Of a DNA stretch of 64,000 nucleotides, positions 49,643 to 57,867 are shown one piece after another. Origin of the DNA: Bradyrhizobium ontarionense (GTDB taxonomy: Bacteria; Pseudomonadota; Alphaproteobacteria; Rhizobiales; Xanthobacteraceae); contig NZ_CP088156.1 of NCBI RefSeq assembly GCF_021088345.1, forward strand, positions 6,811,001 to 6,875,000, given 5' to 3'. The notes under the pieces were generated by a model, which saw nothing but the letters and a program-made list of their open reading frames with translations, was not told the DNA's origin and did not search any database. Each line of letters begins with the position of its first letter. Within the stretch, counting starts at the first letter, position 1. The translations under genes and the position numbers were made by a program.

Positions 49643-49740
49643 AAGTCCTCCATTGAGCGACTGTGGGTGACCCGCCCGCCATCGGGCCGGGCCGTCGTGC
49701 AGCCTGATGCCTTTCGGCACTGGTAGCGGCCTGCACGAAG
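49643..49740 (-). promoter_or_regulatory. ROSE-type RNA thermometer in the hsp20 leader
   Basis: On the minus strand, the Shine-Dalgarno TGGAGGA (complement of 49646-49651) is preceded three bases earlier by TCGCT (complement of 49656-49660): the U(U/C)GCU anti-Shine-Dalgarno motif that defines ROSE elements. Further upstream are a GCCCG/CGGGC stem and a larger stem with outer arms GTGCAG/CTGCAC (49731-49736 / 49697-49702) capped by TGCC-GAAA-GGCA. Melting of the last hairpin would expose the ribosome site on heating. Confidence 0.8.
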
Positions 49741-49845
49741 CTGATATGGGTCGGTCGCGGCTCCGTTCAAGCCGTCCCGCCACCGGCTCTTTTTGCCGTT
49801 CCACCCCTTGATTCCCGGTGTATTTCACCTATTCGATGGCGCCTC

Positions 49846-50793
49846 ATGACGCTCGTCTCGATTCCCGCCAATCCCGTCCCCGAAAACGTCACGGCCGGCA
49901 CCATCAAGACTCCCGATGGCGCCGAGCTGCGCTTTGCGCGCTGGGCTCCGCCGGCCGGGCGCAAGGGGACGGTGTGCGTGTTCACCGGCCGCAGCGAGAT
50001 GATCGAGAAGTATTTCGAGACCGTGCGCGACCTGCGCGACCGCGGTTTTGCGGTCGCCATCCTCGACTGGCGCGGCCAGGGCCATTCGTCGCGGCGGCTG
50101 CGCGATACCCGCAAGGGCTATGTGCGCGCGTTCTCCGACTACGAGATCGACGTCGAGACTTTCGTGACCCAGGTAGTGATGCCGGATTGTCCGCCGCCTT
50201 ACTTCGCGCTCGCCCATTCGATGGGCGGCACCGTGCTGCTCAGGCTGGCGCATTCCGGCAAGCGCTGGTTCGACCGCGTCGTGCTGTCGGCGCCGATGAT
50301 CGACCTGCCGGGCAGCCGCACCTCGCTGCCGGCGCGGCTGCTCTTGAAGGCGATGCGTGCCGCCGGCCGCGGCGGCAGCTACGTGCCCGGCGGCAGCGAC
50401 GACCTCAGCGGGCTCGCGACCTTCGTCAACAATCCGCTGACCTCGGACCCCGTCCGTTACGCGCGCAACGCCGCGATCCTGGAGGAGGATCCGACGCTCG
50501 GCATCGCCTCGCCCACCGTGGCCTGGGCCGATGCTGCGTTCTCGGCGATGATGGCCTTTCGTGGCATGAACTATCCGTCGCAGATCCGCCAGCCGATCCT
50601 GATGCTGGCCGCCTCCAGCGACGCCGTGGTGTCGACGGCGGCGATCGAGGAATTCGCCTACCATCTGCGCGCCGGCTCGCATCTCGTCATCGCCGGCGCC
50701 AAGCACGAGATCCTGCAGGAGCAGGATCGCTACCGCTCCCAGTTCTGGGCCGCATTCGACGCCTTCGTGCCGGGCACCCCGCTGTTCGGGTGA
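49846..50793 (+). CDS. Alpha/beta-hydrolase, lysophospholipase (PldB/monoglyceride lipase) type
   Basis: A 315-aa cytosolic hydrolase: the HG-type strand is replaced by VCVFTGRSEMIEKYFE, then DWRGQGHSSR, nucleophile elbow AHSMGG (about 124-129), Asp in LMLAASSDAVVST and His in AGAKHEIL. This is the Hydrolase_4/PldB pattern. No signal peptide. It is divergent from hsp20, with about 210 bp in between. Confidence 0.88.
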   Translation: MTLVSIPANPVPENVTAGTIKTPDGAELRFARWAPPAGRKGTVCVFTGRSEMIEKYFETVRDLRDRGFAVAILDWRGQGHSSRRLRDTRKGYVRAFSDYEIDVETFVTQVVMPDCPPPYFALAHSMGGTVLLRLAHSGKRWFDRVVLSAPMIDLPGSRTSLPARLLLKAMRAAGRGGSYVPGGSDDLSGLATFVNNPLTSDPVRYARNAAILEEDPTLGIASPTVAWADAAFSAMMAFRGMNYPSQIRQPILMLAASSDAVVSTAAIEEFAYHLRAGSHLVIAGAKHEILQEQDRYRSQFWAAFDAFVPGTPLFG

Positions 50794-50857
50794 GCCGCGA
50801 CGCCCTTTGCTGGACACCCGGCGGCAGGCGGGCTAGCTAGACTCGATACCTCCCCGC

Positions 50858-50897
50858 AACTCTTGTCCTCAGAACTCTTGTCCTCGGAACTCTTGGC
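50858..50897. repeat. 15-bp tandem repeat in front of the TPR gene
   Basis: Two full units and a partial one of AACTCTTGTCCTC(A/G)G at 50858, 50873 and 50888. The third unit breaks off 9 bp before the GTG start of the TPR gene. Confidence 0.85.
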
Positions 50898-50905
50898 GGC
50901 AGCGT

Positions 50906-51754
50906 GTGAGTGAACGGCGGAAAAATTCGCAGGCGCAGGCTCTGCAGGAGGCCGTGCACGCGCTGCGCGCGCGGCAGTTCGCTCGCGCCGAGCAGATCGC
51001 CGCCTCGATCCTGCGAGCCAACCGGACCGACCGGCCTGCGTTGCTGGTTCTGGCGCATGCGCTGCTCGGCCAGCAGCGCGCCAGCGAAGCGATTGCGCCG
51101 CTGGAGAAGGCGGCGCTGCGCGGCAGCGACCCGGAGATCGAGACCCTGCTCGGCGCAGCCTTGTGCGATGCGCGGCGCGCCGTGGACGGCCTCGCGCAAC
51201 TGCGCAGGACCGCGGCGCGGCGGCCACCTTATCTGCCGTCGTTTCAGGAGCTGGCAGGCCGGCTCGCCAAGGCGGGGCAGCTGGGTGAAGCCATCGGCGT
51301 CATCGAGGAGGCGCTCGCGCTGATGCCTGACAGCGTCGACCTCAAGCTCGATCTGGCGCGCCTCTCGCTGCAGGCCAATGATCGGGCCAGGGCGCGCGCG
51401 AACCTGTTGGCCGCGCGCGACGCGGCACCCGGACGCCCCGACATCCTGATCGAGCTCGCCTGGGTGCTGTTTCTCGACGGCGACTATGCCGAAGCCGCCG
51501 GCACCTATCGCCACGCGCTCGGCCTGCGGCCCGACGACACCCAGACCCGCGCCAATCTCGCGATGTGCCTGCTCGAAATGGGGGATCGCGACGGCGCGCA
51601 GGCGGCGCTGCGCACGGTCTTGCGCGGACGGCCGCATCTGCTCACCCGCGCGGCCTACACGTTGGCCGTCAGCTCGCATGGCCGCTTTTTCTTCCGTCCG
51701 AGTGCGGCGGCGAAGTTCCTGCAGGCCGATGGCGCAGGCGCGGCTAAGCCCTGA
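50906..51754 (+). CDS. TPR-repeat protein
   Basis: A 282-aa alpha-helical protein made of tetratricopeptide-like units; the clearest are ALQEAVHALRARQFARAEQIA, LGEAIGVIEEALALMPDSVDLK, and IELAWVLFLDGDYAEAAGTYRHALGLRPDD. No signal peptide or membrane segment, so a cytosolic adaptor. The start is a GTG at 50906. The 3' end overlaps the convergent next gene by 11 bp. No partner is evident. Confidence 0.82.
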   Translation: MSERRKNSQAQALQEAVHALRARQFARAEQIAASILRANRTDRPALLVLAHALLGQQRASEAIAPLEKAALRGSDPEIETLLGAALCDARRAVDGLAQLRRTAARRPPYLPSFQELAGRLAKAGQLGEAIGVIEEALALMPDSVDLKLDLARLSLQANDRARARANLLAARDAAPGRPDILIELAWVLFLDGDYAEAAGTYRHALGLRPDDTQTRANLAMCLLEMGDRDGAQAALRTVLRGRPHLLTRAAYTLAVSSHGRFFFRPSAAAKFLQADGAGAAKP

Positions 51755-52454
51755 ACCGCTTGCGATAGACGCCCTGCTCGCGTTTCAGCGCGTCGCGCAC
51801 CTCGTGAATCTCCGCAATGTCGTCGTCGGTGAACACCGCGGTCTGCATCGTCCACGCCTGCCGCTTGACCGGGATGCATTGTGCGACCGGCGTGCCCTTC
51901 GGGATGACGCCGCGAAACGACGTGTCGTGCCAATGCGCCGGAAAGTGCACGAAGGAGCCGTGAAACCGGTCGCTGTCGACCAGTCCGGTCACCGTGGTGA
52001 ACGGCAGGTCGAAGCGGTTGATGGGATGGGTGAACAACAGCGCCCAGCCTTCGGGCGCCTCGATGGTCCAGAGATTGTGAAACTTGAGAAGGAAGCGGTC
52101 GGCCTCGAACAATGGTGAACCCGTGACCTGCGCGACATCATGGAAGCTGATCGGCGAGCGCGGAAAATCGATCGTCCCGCCCGGCGGCAGCTCGTTGTCC
52201 CAGGTGATCCCGCCATCCTCGACCTTGAGGTCGCACACCAGCGGAATCAGGAAGCCTGACGTCACCGCGTCGATGAAGGGTGGGCAGCGCTTGACTGTCT
52301 GCTCCTCTGACTGATTCAGCGCGCTGAACGCCGTCGCCGGCATCGCCTTGATCCAGTCGGGAAGCCCCATCGACGCCGGGATCGGCTGTGGAATGAGCCC
52401 TTCGAGCTCCTTCGGGCAGCGGAATTTCAGCGTGAGGGGATCGGTCTCGGACAT
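51744..52454 (-). CDS. Conserved hypothetical protein (DUF6065-like)
   Basis: A 236-aa soluble protein starting MSETDPLTLKFRCPKELEGL. Noticeable features are several short motifs rich in aromatic and Pro residues (PASMGLPDWIKAMPA, WTIEAPEGWALLFTHPINR, FPAHWHDTSFRGVIPKGTP) and a helical C-terminus (IAEIHEVRDALKREQGVYRKRF). The layout recalls DUF6065 proteins, which are uncharacterised; I hold this loosely. The ATG at 52452-52454 excludes a 43-residue upstream extension. It is convergent with the TPR gene, overlapping by 11 bp. Confidence 0.6.
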   Translation of the reverse strand: MSETDPLTLKFRCPKELEGLIPQPIPASMGLPDWIKAMPATAFSALNQSEEQTVKRCPPFIDAVTSGFLIPLVCDLKVEDGGITWDNELPPGGTIDFPRSPISFHDVAQVTGSPLFEADRFLLKFHNLWTIEAPEGWALLFTHPINRFDLPFTTVTGLVDSDRFHGSFVHFPAHWHDTSFRGVIPKGTPVAQCIPVKRQAWTMQTAVFTDDDIAEIHEVRDALKREQGVYRKRFRA

Positions 52455-52621
52455 GGAACGCCGCGGTGCTCGTGGTGACGATGTGAGACCTACGGAAGCG
52501 CGCCGATGGGGAAATTGCAAGCGCGTATCGCCGCTGGCTGATCCCGGATGAGCGCCAGCGGCATCCGGGATTCGCTCCCGCATGCCGCTGCGCCCATGCG
52601 AGTGACCTGCTGTTTCCCAGG

Positions 52622-53857
52622 CTAAGCCGGATAGGCGATCGGCAGGATCGTGATCTTCAGATAGTCGACGCCGCCGGCCTGGCCGGACGGCGGAAAATAG
52701 AGCAGCGGCTGCTGCACGCGATCGGAGAATGGAAAGCCGTAGAAGTCGCTGGACATCCCGGCAATCTGCGCCGCGTATCGATTGTAGTACGCGCTGTTGC
52801 TCTGCGCGCCGCCAAACATCAGCGACGGCTTGCTCTTGGCGAGCTCGAACCAGGTCGTGGACGTCACGTCGCCGAGCGCGGTGGTCTTGCCGTCGACCGT
52901 CACCTGCGTGGCGCTGCCGGGAAAGCCGTAGCTCATCCCCGCCACGAGATCGCCGACGATCCAGCCATAGACGTCATTGATGATCCCCGGCGTCGGCGCC
53001 CCGCCGTTCACCTGGTAGGACGGATTGCAGCCGTAGACGCCGGTCGGCTGGTTCAGGCTGGCATAGGTGATGACGATGGTCGTGGACTCCGGCGTGCGCG
53101 AGCCGGCCTTGGTGATGCTTCCCGTCATCGTCACCTGCGAGCTGCCGAAGCTCGCCGTCAGGGCGTAGTGGTGAGCAGCCGTCGGCCCGACGCCGTTAGG
53201 CTGTCCGCCGTAGAAGCCGGCGATCTTGGTCGGAGACGCCGACGCCAGGAAGATGAAATACGTGCTCCAGTCGGGATAGCCGCCGGTCAGGCCGGGGCCG
53301 ATCACCCGTGTGTAGGTGCCGACCACCGCTTGTCCGTTGGACAGGGTGCCGAGCGCCTCCACGTTCTCGCCGATGGCGCCGGGCTTTGGGTCGGTGAACT
53401 TCAGCACCCCGACCCGCTGGCCGCCCCTCCAGGTGCTGGCCTCCAGCGCCATGCTGAAAAAGTCGATGTCGCTGATGTCGAGATTGTTCTGCGTGTTGCC
53501 GAAGATGTTGGTCTCCAGATACGCATAGGCCGTCGCATAGTTGGGATCGTTGGGATTTTGCGGCGCCGGCTGATAGCCGTTGCCGAGGCCCGACAGGCCG
53601 TTCGCGCCGAAGTTCAGATAGATCCGGCCGTTGGTGAAGTCGTTGAGAAAGACGTTGGGAATTTTCTGCGTAGCGGAATAGGCGGGAACGAGTCCTGCCA
53701 GCGCGGACAAGGAATAGCCGGTGTCGCCGCTGAGCGGGACCGCACCGCTCGCGCCATATTGGCCGGAGCCGAACGCGCCGTTGAGAAATTGCACGCAGGC
53801 GTCTTGTCCACTGAGGTTCTCGAAAACGATCGGAATAGCATTGCCGGTGGTGCTCAT
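52622..53857 (-). CDS. GH64/thaumatin-like beta-1,3-glucanase-family protein (putative)
   Basis: A 411-aa beta-rich protein without a signal peptide. IPIVFENLSG at the start, NGRIYLNFGANGL, NLDISDIDFFSMALEAS and, at the C-terminus, SDFYGFPFSDR recall the thaumatin-like fold of glycoside hydrolase family 64 (compare the YAFPYDD motif). The catalytic pair is not identifiable by eye. Gly/Asn/Thr-rich composition and AT-rich upstream DNA (53858-53960) differ from its neighbours, hinting at transfer. The ATG at 53855-53857 is preferred, with AGGAGCATTTTGCG upstream. Confidence 0.5.
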   Translation of the reverse strand: MSTTGNAIPIVFENLSGQDACVQFLNGAFGSGQYGASGAVPLSGDTGYSLSALAGLVPAYSATQKIPNVFLNDFTNGRIYLNFGANGLSGLGNGYQPAPQNPNDPNYATAYAYLETNIFGNTQNNLDISDIDFFSMALEASTWRGGQRVGVLKFTDPKPGAIGENVEALGTLSNGQAVVGTYTRVIGPGLTGGYPDWSTYFIFLASASPTKIAGFYGGQPNGVGPTAAHHYALTASFGSSQVTMTGSITKAGSRTPESTTIVITYASLNQPTGVYGCNPSYQVNGGAPTPGIINDVYGWIVGDLVAGMSYGFPGSATQVTVDGKTTALGDVTSTTWFELAKSKPSLMFGGAQSNSAYYNRYAAQIAGMSSDFYGFPFSDRVQQPLLYFPPSGQAGGVDYLKITILPIAYPA

Positions 53858-54021
53858 CGCAAAATGCTCCTGAAAACGAATGAAGTGAAAAGGACAGAAA
53901 ATCGCACGCGAATAAAAACAACCTTTACGCGATAATTCTAAATCAATATCATTTTGAGTGTGTATGATCAAACGGCAAGTCGTGTTGCCTGCGCGACGGC
54001 ATGGCCATCAGGATGAACATG

Positions 54022-54083
54022 CGTCGTTGCGAGCGCAGCGATGCAACCCGGAGCCCACCCACAATTCCGGATTGCTTCGCTGC
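54022..54083. repeat. Diverged family B repeat
   Basis: CGTTGCGAGCGCAGCGATGCAA on the left and CCGGATTGCTTCGCTGC on the right are a decayed form of the unit at 31974-32054. The remainder of 53858-54501 has no gene I can support. Confidence 0.55.
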
Positions 54084-54501
54084 AGAAAAAAGCAGCGTGG
54101 ATGAGTATCGCGCCTCCGGGAGTCCGACGATCGCGGACCGAAGCGAGATGCGAACCGATTGGCTCGACGACGGGCACGTCCGGCAAAAACCTGTCCAAGA
54201 ATCCCAAAAAATCGGCCCAGTGCACTCCATCGTGCCTGCGTCGGCGAGACCGAAATCCGAATTCAGAGACTGCTGCCTCGGCGTGAGCGGCACCACTTGC
54301 GAGTGGAGTGCCGATACCGATCTTGCGGGATGACGAGCCCTATCCGCGTACCGAGATCAGAGTTAAGCAGACTTCACCCTGATATCGCGCCGGGTCCAAG
54401 GATGCATTCACCAAGGGACGATCATTCCGATTCTGGAAACTAGCTGGTAATGCTCCGCCTCTCTAGTGCTCTTCACCAATCTCATTCAGGAGGAGCGCTT
54501 A

Positions 54502-54648
54502 GTGACTACGATGGCAAGGTATCTGCTGGTAAAGAGCACTCTCAATTCCGGATTTGGCCTGGTGACCCTTTTCGGGTTGACCGGTGTCGTCGCTTCTCTC
54601 GTGCTGATCCGGCAGGGCATAGATATCAGCCCGGCAGGAATGCTCTGA
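54502..54648 (+). CDS. 48-aa single-pass membrane protein
   Basis: The GTG at 54502 sits six bases after a near-perfect AGGAGGAG ribosome site. The protein begins MTTMARYLLVKSTLNSGFGL, then one membrane helix (about 19-37, VTLFGLTGVVASLVLI) and a short tail ending SPAGML. Strong translation signal and a clean hydrophobic segment support a real small gene. Family unknown; no neighbour is close enough to indicate a role. Confidence 0.6.
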   Translation: MTTMARYLLVKSTLNSGFGLVTLFGLTGVVASLVLIRQGIDISPAGML

Positions 54649-54709
54649 GCTGTTCGTCGAGTGACAGGACGCGCATCCATCCGCGTCGCCTGCTTCTGAT
54701 CCGGCAGGA

Positions 54710-55015
54710 CTACAAAGATTCATCCAACGCACGTTCCATGAGGATCGTCCGCTCGTCCCCGTGGTAGCTGTCGCGCGCGGCCCCGAACCCAAGCCGCGCG
54801 TTGAACGCTTCGGCGGTGACCGACGAGCGGAGGGTCAGTACCGGCATGTGTTGTTCGCGCGCTGCGCGATCGATTTCGGCCATCAGCAGCTTGCCGACGC
54901 CGCGGGCTTGAACGTCCGGGGCGACGAACACCGTACGAACCGCGTTGCCCTCGAGGCTCGCGGTTCCAACTATGCGGTTGCCGATCGTCGCAACAAAGAG
55001 CCGGCGCAAGTCCAT
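54710..55015 (-). pseudogene. N-terminally truncated GNAT acetyltransferase, possible remnant
   Basis: A 101-aa frame containing the C-terminal two thirds of a GNAT domain: RLFVATIGNRIVGTASLEG, VRTVFVAPDVQARGVGKLLMAEIDRAAR (intact acetyl-CoA loop) and EAFNARLGFGAARDS. The first strand and two helices (about 40-50 residues) are missing, and only 43 bp separate its start from the stop of the upstream substrate-binding-protein gene, so they were lost, possibly by a deletion there. A functional short GNAT cannot be excluded. Confidence 0.55.
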
Positions 55016-55058
55016 GGTCCCCGCGAAGGACAGTCCGGCTGAGCGCCTGCGGTTCGCG

Positions 55059-56261
55059 CTACCTGGTCGACAGCACCTCGCCGAAGCGCTCCCACTGCTT
55101 GCCGGTGAAGCGCATGAACTGCACCTGCTCGACCGGCAGGTGGTCGGTCTCGCTGGTGTTGACCTTGATACCCGGCAGCAGCATCGGCAGCTCCAGGTCC
55201 TTGATCGCCAGCGCCTGGCGCAGGATGTTGTCGCGGCTCAGATCGTTGCCGGCGGCCTTCAGCACGTGCTCCAGCACCATGCCGTTGTTGTAGCCGTTGA
55301 CGTAGTTGGAGTCGCGGATGTCGCCGTCCGGCACGTATTTCGCCATGTAGTCGCGCCAGCCCTTGACGCCGGGATCGTCGGCCCAGGTCGGATCGAGCGG
55401 ATCCTTGACATAGGCGGTGGAGATGATGCCCGTGCCGGCATCGAGGCCGGCCGGCTCCATCACCGAGGAGATCCACACCGACACGTTGCTCAGGAACGTC
55501 ATCGGACGCCAGTTGATCTCATACGTCTTGCGGATCGCCTGGGCGGCGAATTTTGGCGTCGCGGCGATGACGAGCGCGTCGGCGCCGGTCGATTTCAGCT
55601 TCACGATCTGCGAGTCGATCGTCGGCTCGGTCGCCTCGTAGCTCGCGACGTTGACCGCCGTGTCGAAGCGCTCGCCGAGCACGTCCTTCAGGCCGGCGAG
55701 ATAGTCGCGGCCGAAATCGTCGTTCTGCGCCAGCACCGCGAAGGTCGCGTCGGACTTCCTCTGCAGCACGTAGCGCGCATACATGCGGGCTTCGTTGCGG
55801 AACGGCGCCATCACGCCCATCACGGCGCTGGGGAACTGCGCGGGATCGCCGAATTTCGAGGCGCCCGAGGCCACGAACAGCTGCGGCACCCTCTTGGCCG
55901 ACAGATATTTGGCGATCGCGGTGTTGTGGGCGGTGCCCATGGTCGAGAAGATGAAGGAGACCTCGTCGCTCTCGACCAGGCGCCGCGTCTGCTCGACGGT
56001 CTTGGGCGGCACGTAGTTGTCGTCGAGCGACAGCAGGTTGACCTTGCGGCCGTTGATGCCGCCGCGGTCGTTGACCATCTTGAAATAGGCGACCTCGCCC
56101 CTGCCGAGCACGCCGAAGGCGGACACCGGCCCGCTATAGGGCATGGTCTGTCCGATGCGGATTTCGGTGGCGGTGATGCCGGGCTGCTCGTCCGCCTGAG
56201 CGGGCGCTCCTGGCACGGATGAAACGACGAACAGCGCTGCGGCTGCGATGGCGCGTCGCAT
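55059..56261 (-). CDS. Branched-chain amino acid-type ABC transporter substrate-binding protein
   Basis: A 400-aa periplasmic protein: signal peptide (MRRAIAAAALFVVSSVPGAPAQA), then the LivJ/Peripla_BP_6 pattern ITATEIRIGQTMPYSGPVSAFG, GGINGRKVNLLSLDDNYVPPKTVEQTRRLVE, VLAQNDDFGRDYLAGLKDVLG, ending KVNTSETDHLPVEQVQFMRF. GGGAGGTATTC precedes the ATG at 56261. No permease or ATPase genes adjoin, so it works with a transporter encoded elsewhere, or is an orphan. Divergent from a GntR regulator that may control it. Confidence 0.92.
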   Translation of the reverse strand: MRRAIAAAALFVVSSVPGAPAQADEQPGITATEIRIGQTMPYSGPVSAFGVLGRGEVAYFKMVNDRGGINGRKVNLLSLDDNYVPPKTVEQTRRLVESDEVSFIFSTMGTAHNTAIAKYLSAKRVPQLFVASGASKFGDPAQFPSAVMGVMAPFRNEARMYARYVLQRKSDATFAVLAQNDDFGRDYLAGLKDVLGERFDTAVNVASYEATEPTIDSQIVKLKSTGADALVIAATPKFAAQAIRKTYEINWRPMTFLSNVSVWISSVMEPAGLDAGTGIISTAYVKDPLDPTWADDPGVKGWRDYMAKYVPDGDIRDSNYVNGYNNGMVLEHVLKAAGNDLSRDNILRQALAIKDLELPMLLPGIKVNTSETDHLPVEQVQFMRFTGKQWERFGEVLSTR

Positions 56262-56408
56262 GAATACCTCCCTGAAGCGCCGCACTATCCGGCGGCGTTT
56301 GCGGCGAAGCATAGGGAGGCTTCGACCGTCCGGCAACGAAAATATATTTTTAGAAGAAAATCTACTTTTACTTCTGCTAGGCTCACCGAACTGCCATCGA
56401 GATGATTC

Positions 56409-57092
56409 ATGTCCGGAAGCGCCACCCAGACCGTCTATGAACAGCTGCGCGCCAGCCTGCTGGCGGGTCTCTATCAACCCGAGGAGAAGCTGAAGATCAG
56501 CGAGCTCGGGATTGCCTTCTCGGTCAGCACCGGGGCGATCCGCGAGGCGCTGGCGCGGCTCACGGCGGAGGGGCTCGTGACGGCGATGCCTCAGCGCGGC
56601 TTCCGCGTCGCGCCGGTGTCGGTCGCCGACCTTCGGGACCTCACCGACATGCGCATCGAGATCGAGACCAAGTGCCTGCGCCGGGCGATCGCCAATGGCG
56701 ATCTCGGGTGGGAAACGGCTGTTGTCGCAGCGCATCACCGCCTCGCCGCGACGCCGATCGCAAGCGATGACGGCGGCTTCTCGCCGGCCTGGATCGCGGC
56801 GCATGGCGATTTCCACGCGGCGCTTGCGCAGGCCTGCGGCAGCGCCTGGATGCTGCGGGTGCGTGACTTATTGTTTGCGCACAATGAGCGCTATCTCGAC
56901 CTCGCCCGCACGGCTGATCGGGGCAATCGCGATGCCGCGGGCGAGCATCGCGAGCTGATGGAGGCGGCGCTGGCGCACGACACCGAGCGCACCGTCGCCG
57001 CGATGATCGCGCATATCGAAAAGACCCGCCGCACGATCGAAGCGGCGCTGGTGGCCGCCTCACTTACGAATGAGGTGGAGGGCATCGCATGA
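56409..57092 (+). CDS. GntR-family regulator, FCD type
   Basis: A 227-aa protein: winged helix (about 8-75; VYEQLRASLLAGLYQPEEKLKI, GAIREALARLTAEGLV, QRGFRVAPVS) and the all-helical FCD effector domain (85-215) with metal-type ligands in WIAAHGDFHAAL and GEHRELMEA. FCD regulators bind small organic acids. Divergent position suggests it represses the substrate-binding protein gene; the 147-bp gap has an AT-rich TAGAAG...CTTCTGCTA stretch (about 56350-56381), which is a weak operator candidate. Confidence 0.9.
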   Translation: MSGSATQTVYEQLRASLLAGLYQPEEKLKISELGIAFSVSTGAIREALARLTAEGLVTAMPQRGFRVAPVSVADLRDLTDMRIEIETKCLRRAIANGDLGWETAVVAAHHRLAATPIASDDGGFSPAWIAAHGDFHAALAQACGSAWMLRVRDLLFAHNERYLDLARTADRGNRDAAGEHRELMEAALAHDTERTVAAMIAHIEKTRRTIEAALVAASLTNEVEGIA

Positions 57093-57226
57093 GCGAATGC
57101 GGCACCCGAGTTGGTCGCCCTCGGTCGCACCTGTTGGAGCGCACGGATGTTGCCTTCCTGCGCGGGCGTTTTCAATCGTATGATTTGCCCGACGAGCGCG
57201 CGGCGCGAAATCATGTCCAGCCCTCG

Positions 57227-57690
57227 CGCGAAAAATATTCTGATTTACGAAATTCGGAAATCGTGTAGTCTCCGCGGCGTCCGGCTTCCGCGAGGAGGGG
57301 CGTATCGCGGTCGTCACGAGCGTGGGAAGCTGGATGCGATGGGCGCGGCGGGTCGCAGCGTGGTGTCATGCCATGCCGACGAACGGTCTGCTGTGCACGG
57401 CGAAATCGCGTGGTCCTGGCGCCGCGACGCTGGCGCCAAGCTCGTGCTGCTTTTGACGAAGCAGCGCGGGCGACGGTGGCAAGACAGCCCGTTCACCGGG
57501 GAGAGCGCGTATAAACTGTAGAGCCATCGCGCAGGGAAGGCCGGGTCATCCGGCTGAACCTGTGGTTCCTGCCCCGTGCATTCTTTCCGCACGGGGGCCA
57601 CGGGCCTCAGTCGAGGTCCGGCCTTCCCTGCGCCCTCCCGTCTTTCGCGAGGGCAATCGTTGGCAAAGCTCGGGCTCTTCGCGCCGCGAG
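57227..57690. repeat. Dispersed ~460-bp repeat, copy 2
   Basis: Same ordered blocks as 25552-26010 (CGTCACGA, GGTCGCAGCGTG, GACGAACGG, GCGTATAA, ATCGCGCAGGGAAGGCCGGG, GGCCTTCCCTGCGCCCT, CTCGGGC), with substitutions and small indels throughout. The terminal hairpin is better preserved than the left half. It occupies most of the 57093-57867 gap, where no gene is supported. Confidence 0.65.
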
Positions 57691-57786
57691 ATCGCGATCG
57701 TATGTTTTCGCTGATGTTTGATAGTTGAACAGGTACGAAAGTACGTAGTCGCGGGATCGAAGTTTTGCGCCCGTCTGCTTCCACGT

Positions 57787-57867
57787 CGTCATGGCCGGGC
57801 TCGTCCCGGCCATCCACGTTCCTATGTTGGGGCCTCGACGAAAGACGTGGATGCCCGGGTCAAGCCC
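57787..57867. repeat. Family C repeat split by the IS4-type element
   Basis: Left part with arms CGTCATGGCCGGG...CCCGGCCAT and CGTGGATGCCCGGG; it resumes after the IS at 59139 with GGGTCAAGCCCGGGCATGACG (to 59159). Removing the IS and one 11-bp duplicate restores a normal unit. Confidence 0.85.

Noticed and set aside
52535..52583. ATCCCGGAT / ATCCGGGAT inverted repeat upstream of the DUF6065-like gene
   Set aside because: A real 9-bp palindrome, but without T-run or relatives in the window; too little to name a role.
53949..54333. Open frames on both strands in the gap between the GH64-like gene and the small membrane protein
   Set aside because: They cross a decayed family B repeat and show no domain, signal or ribosome site.
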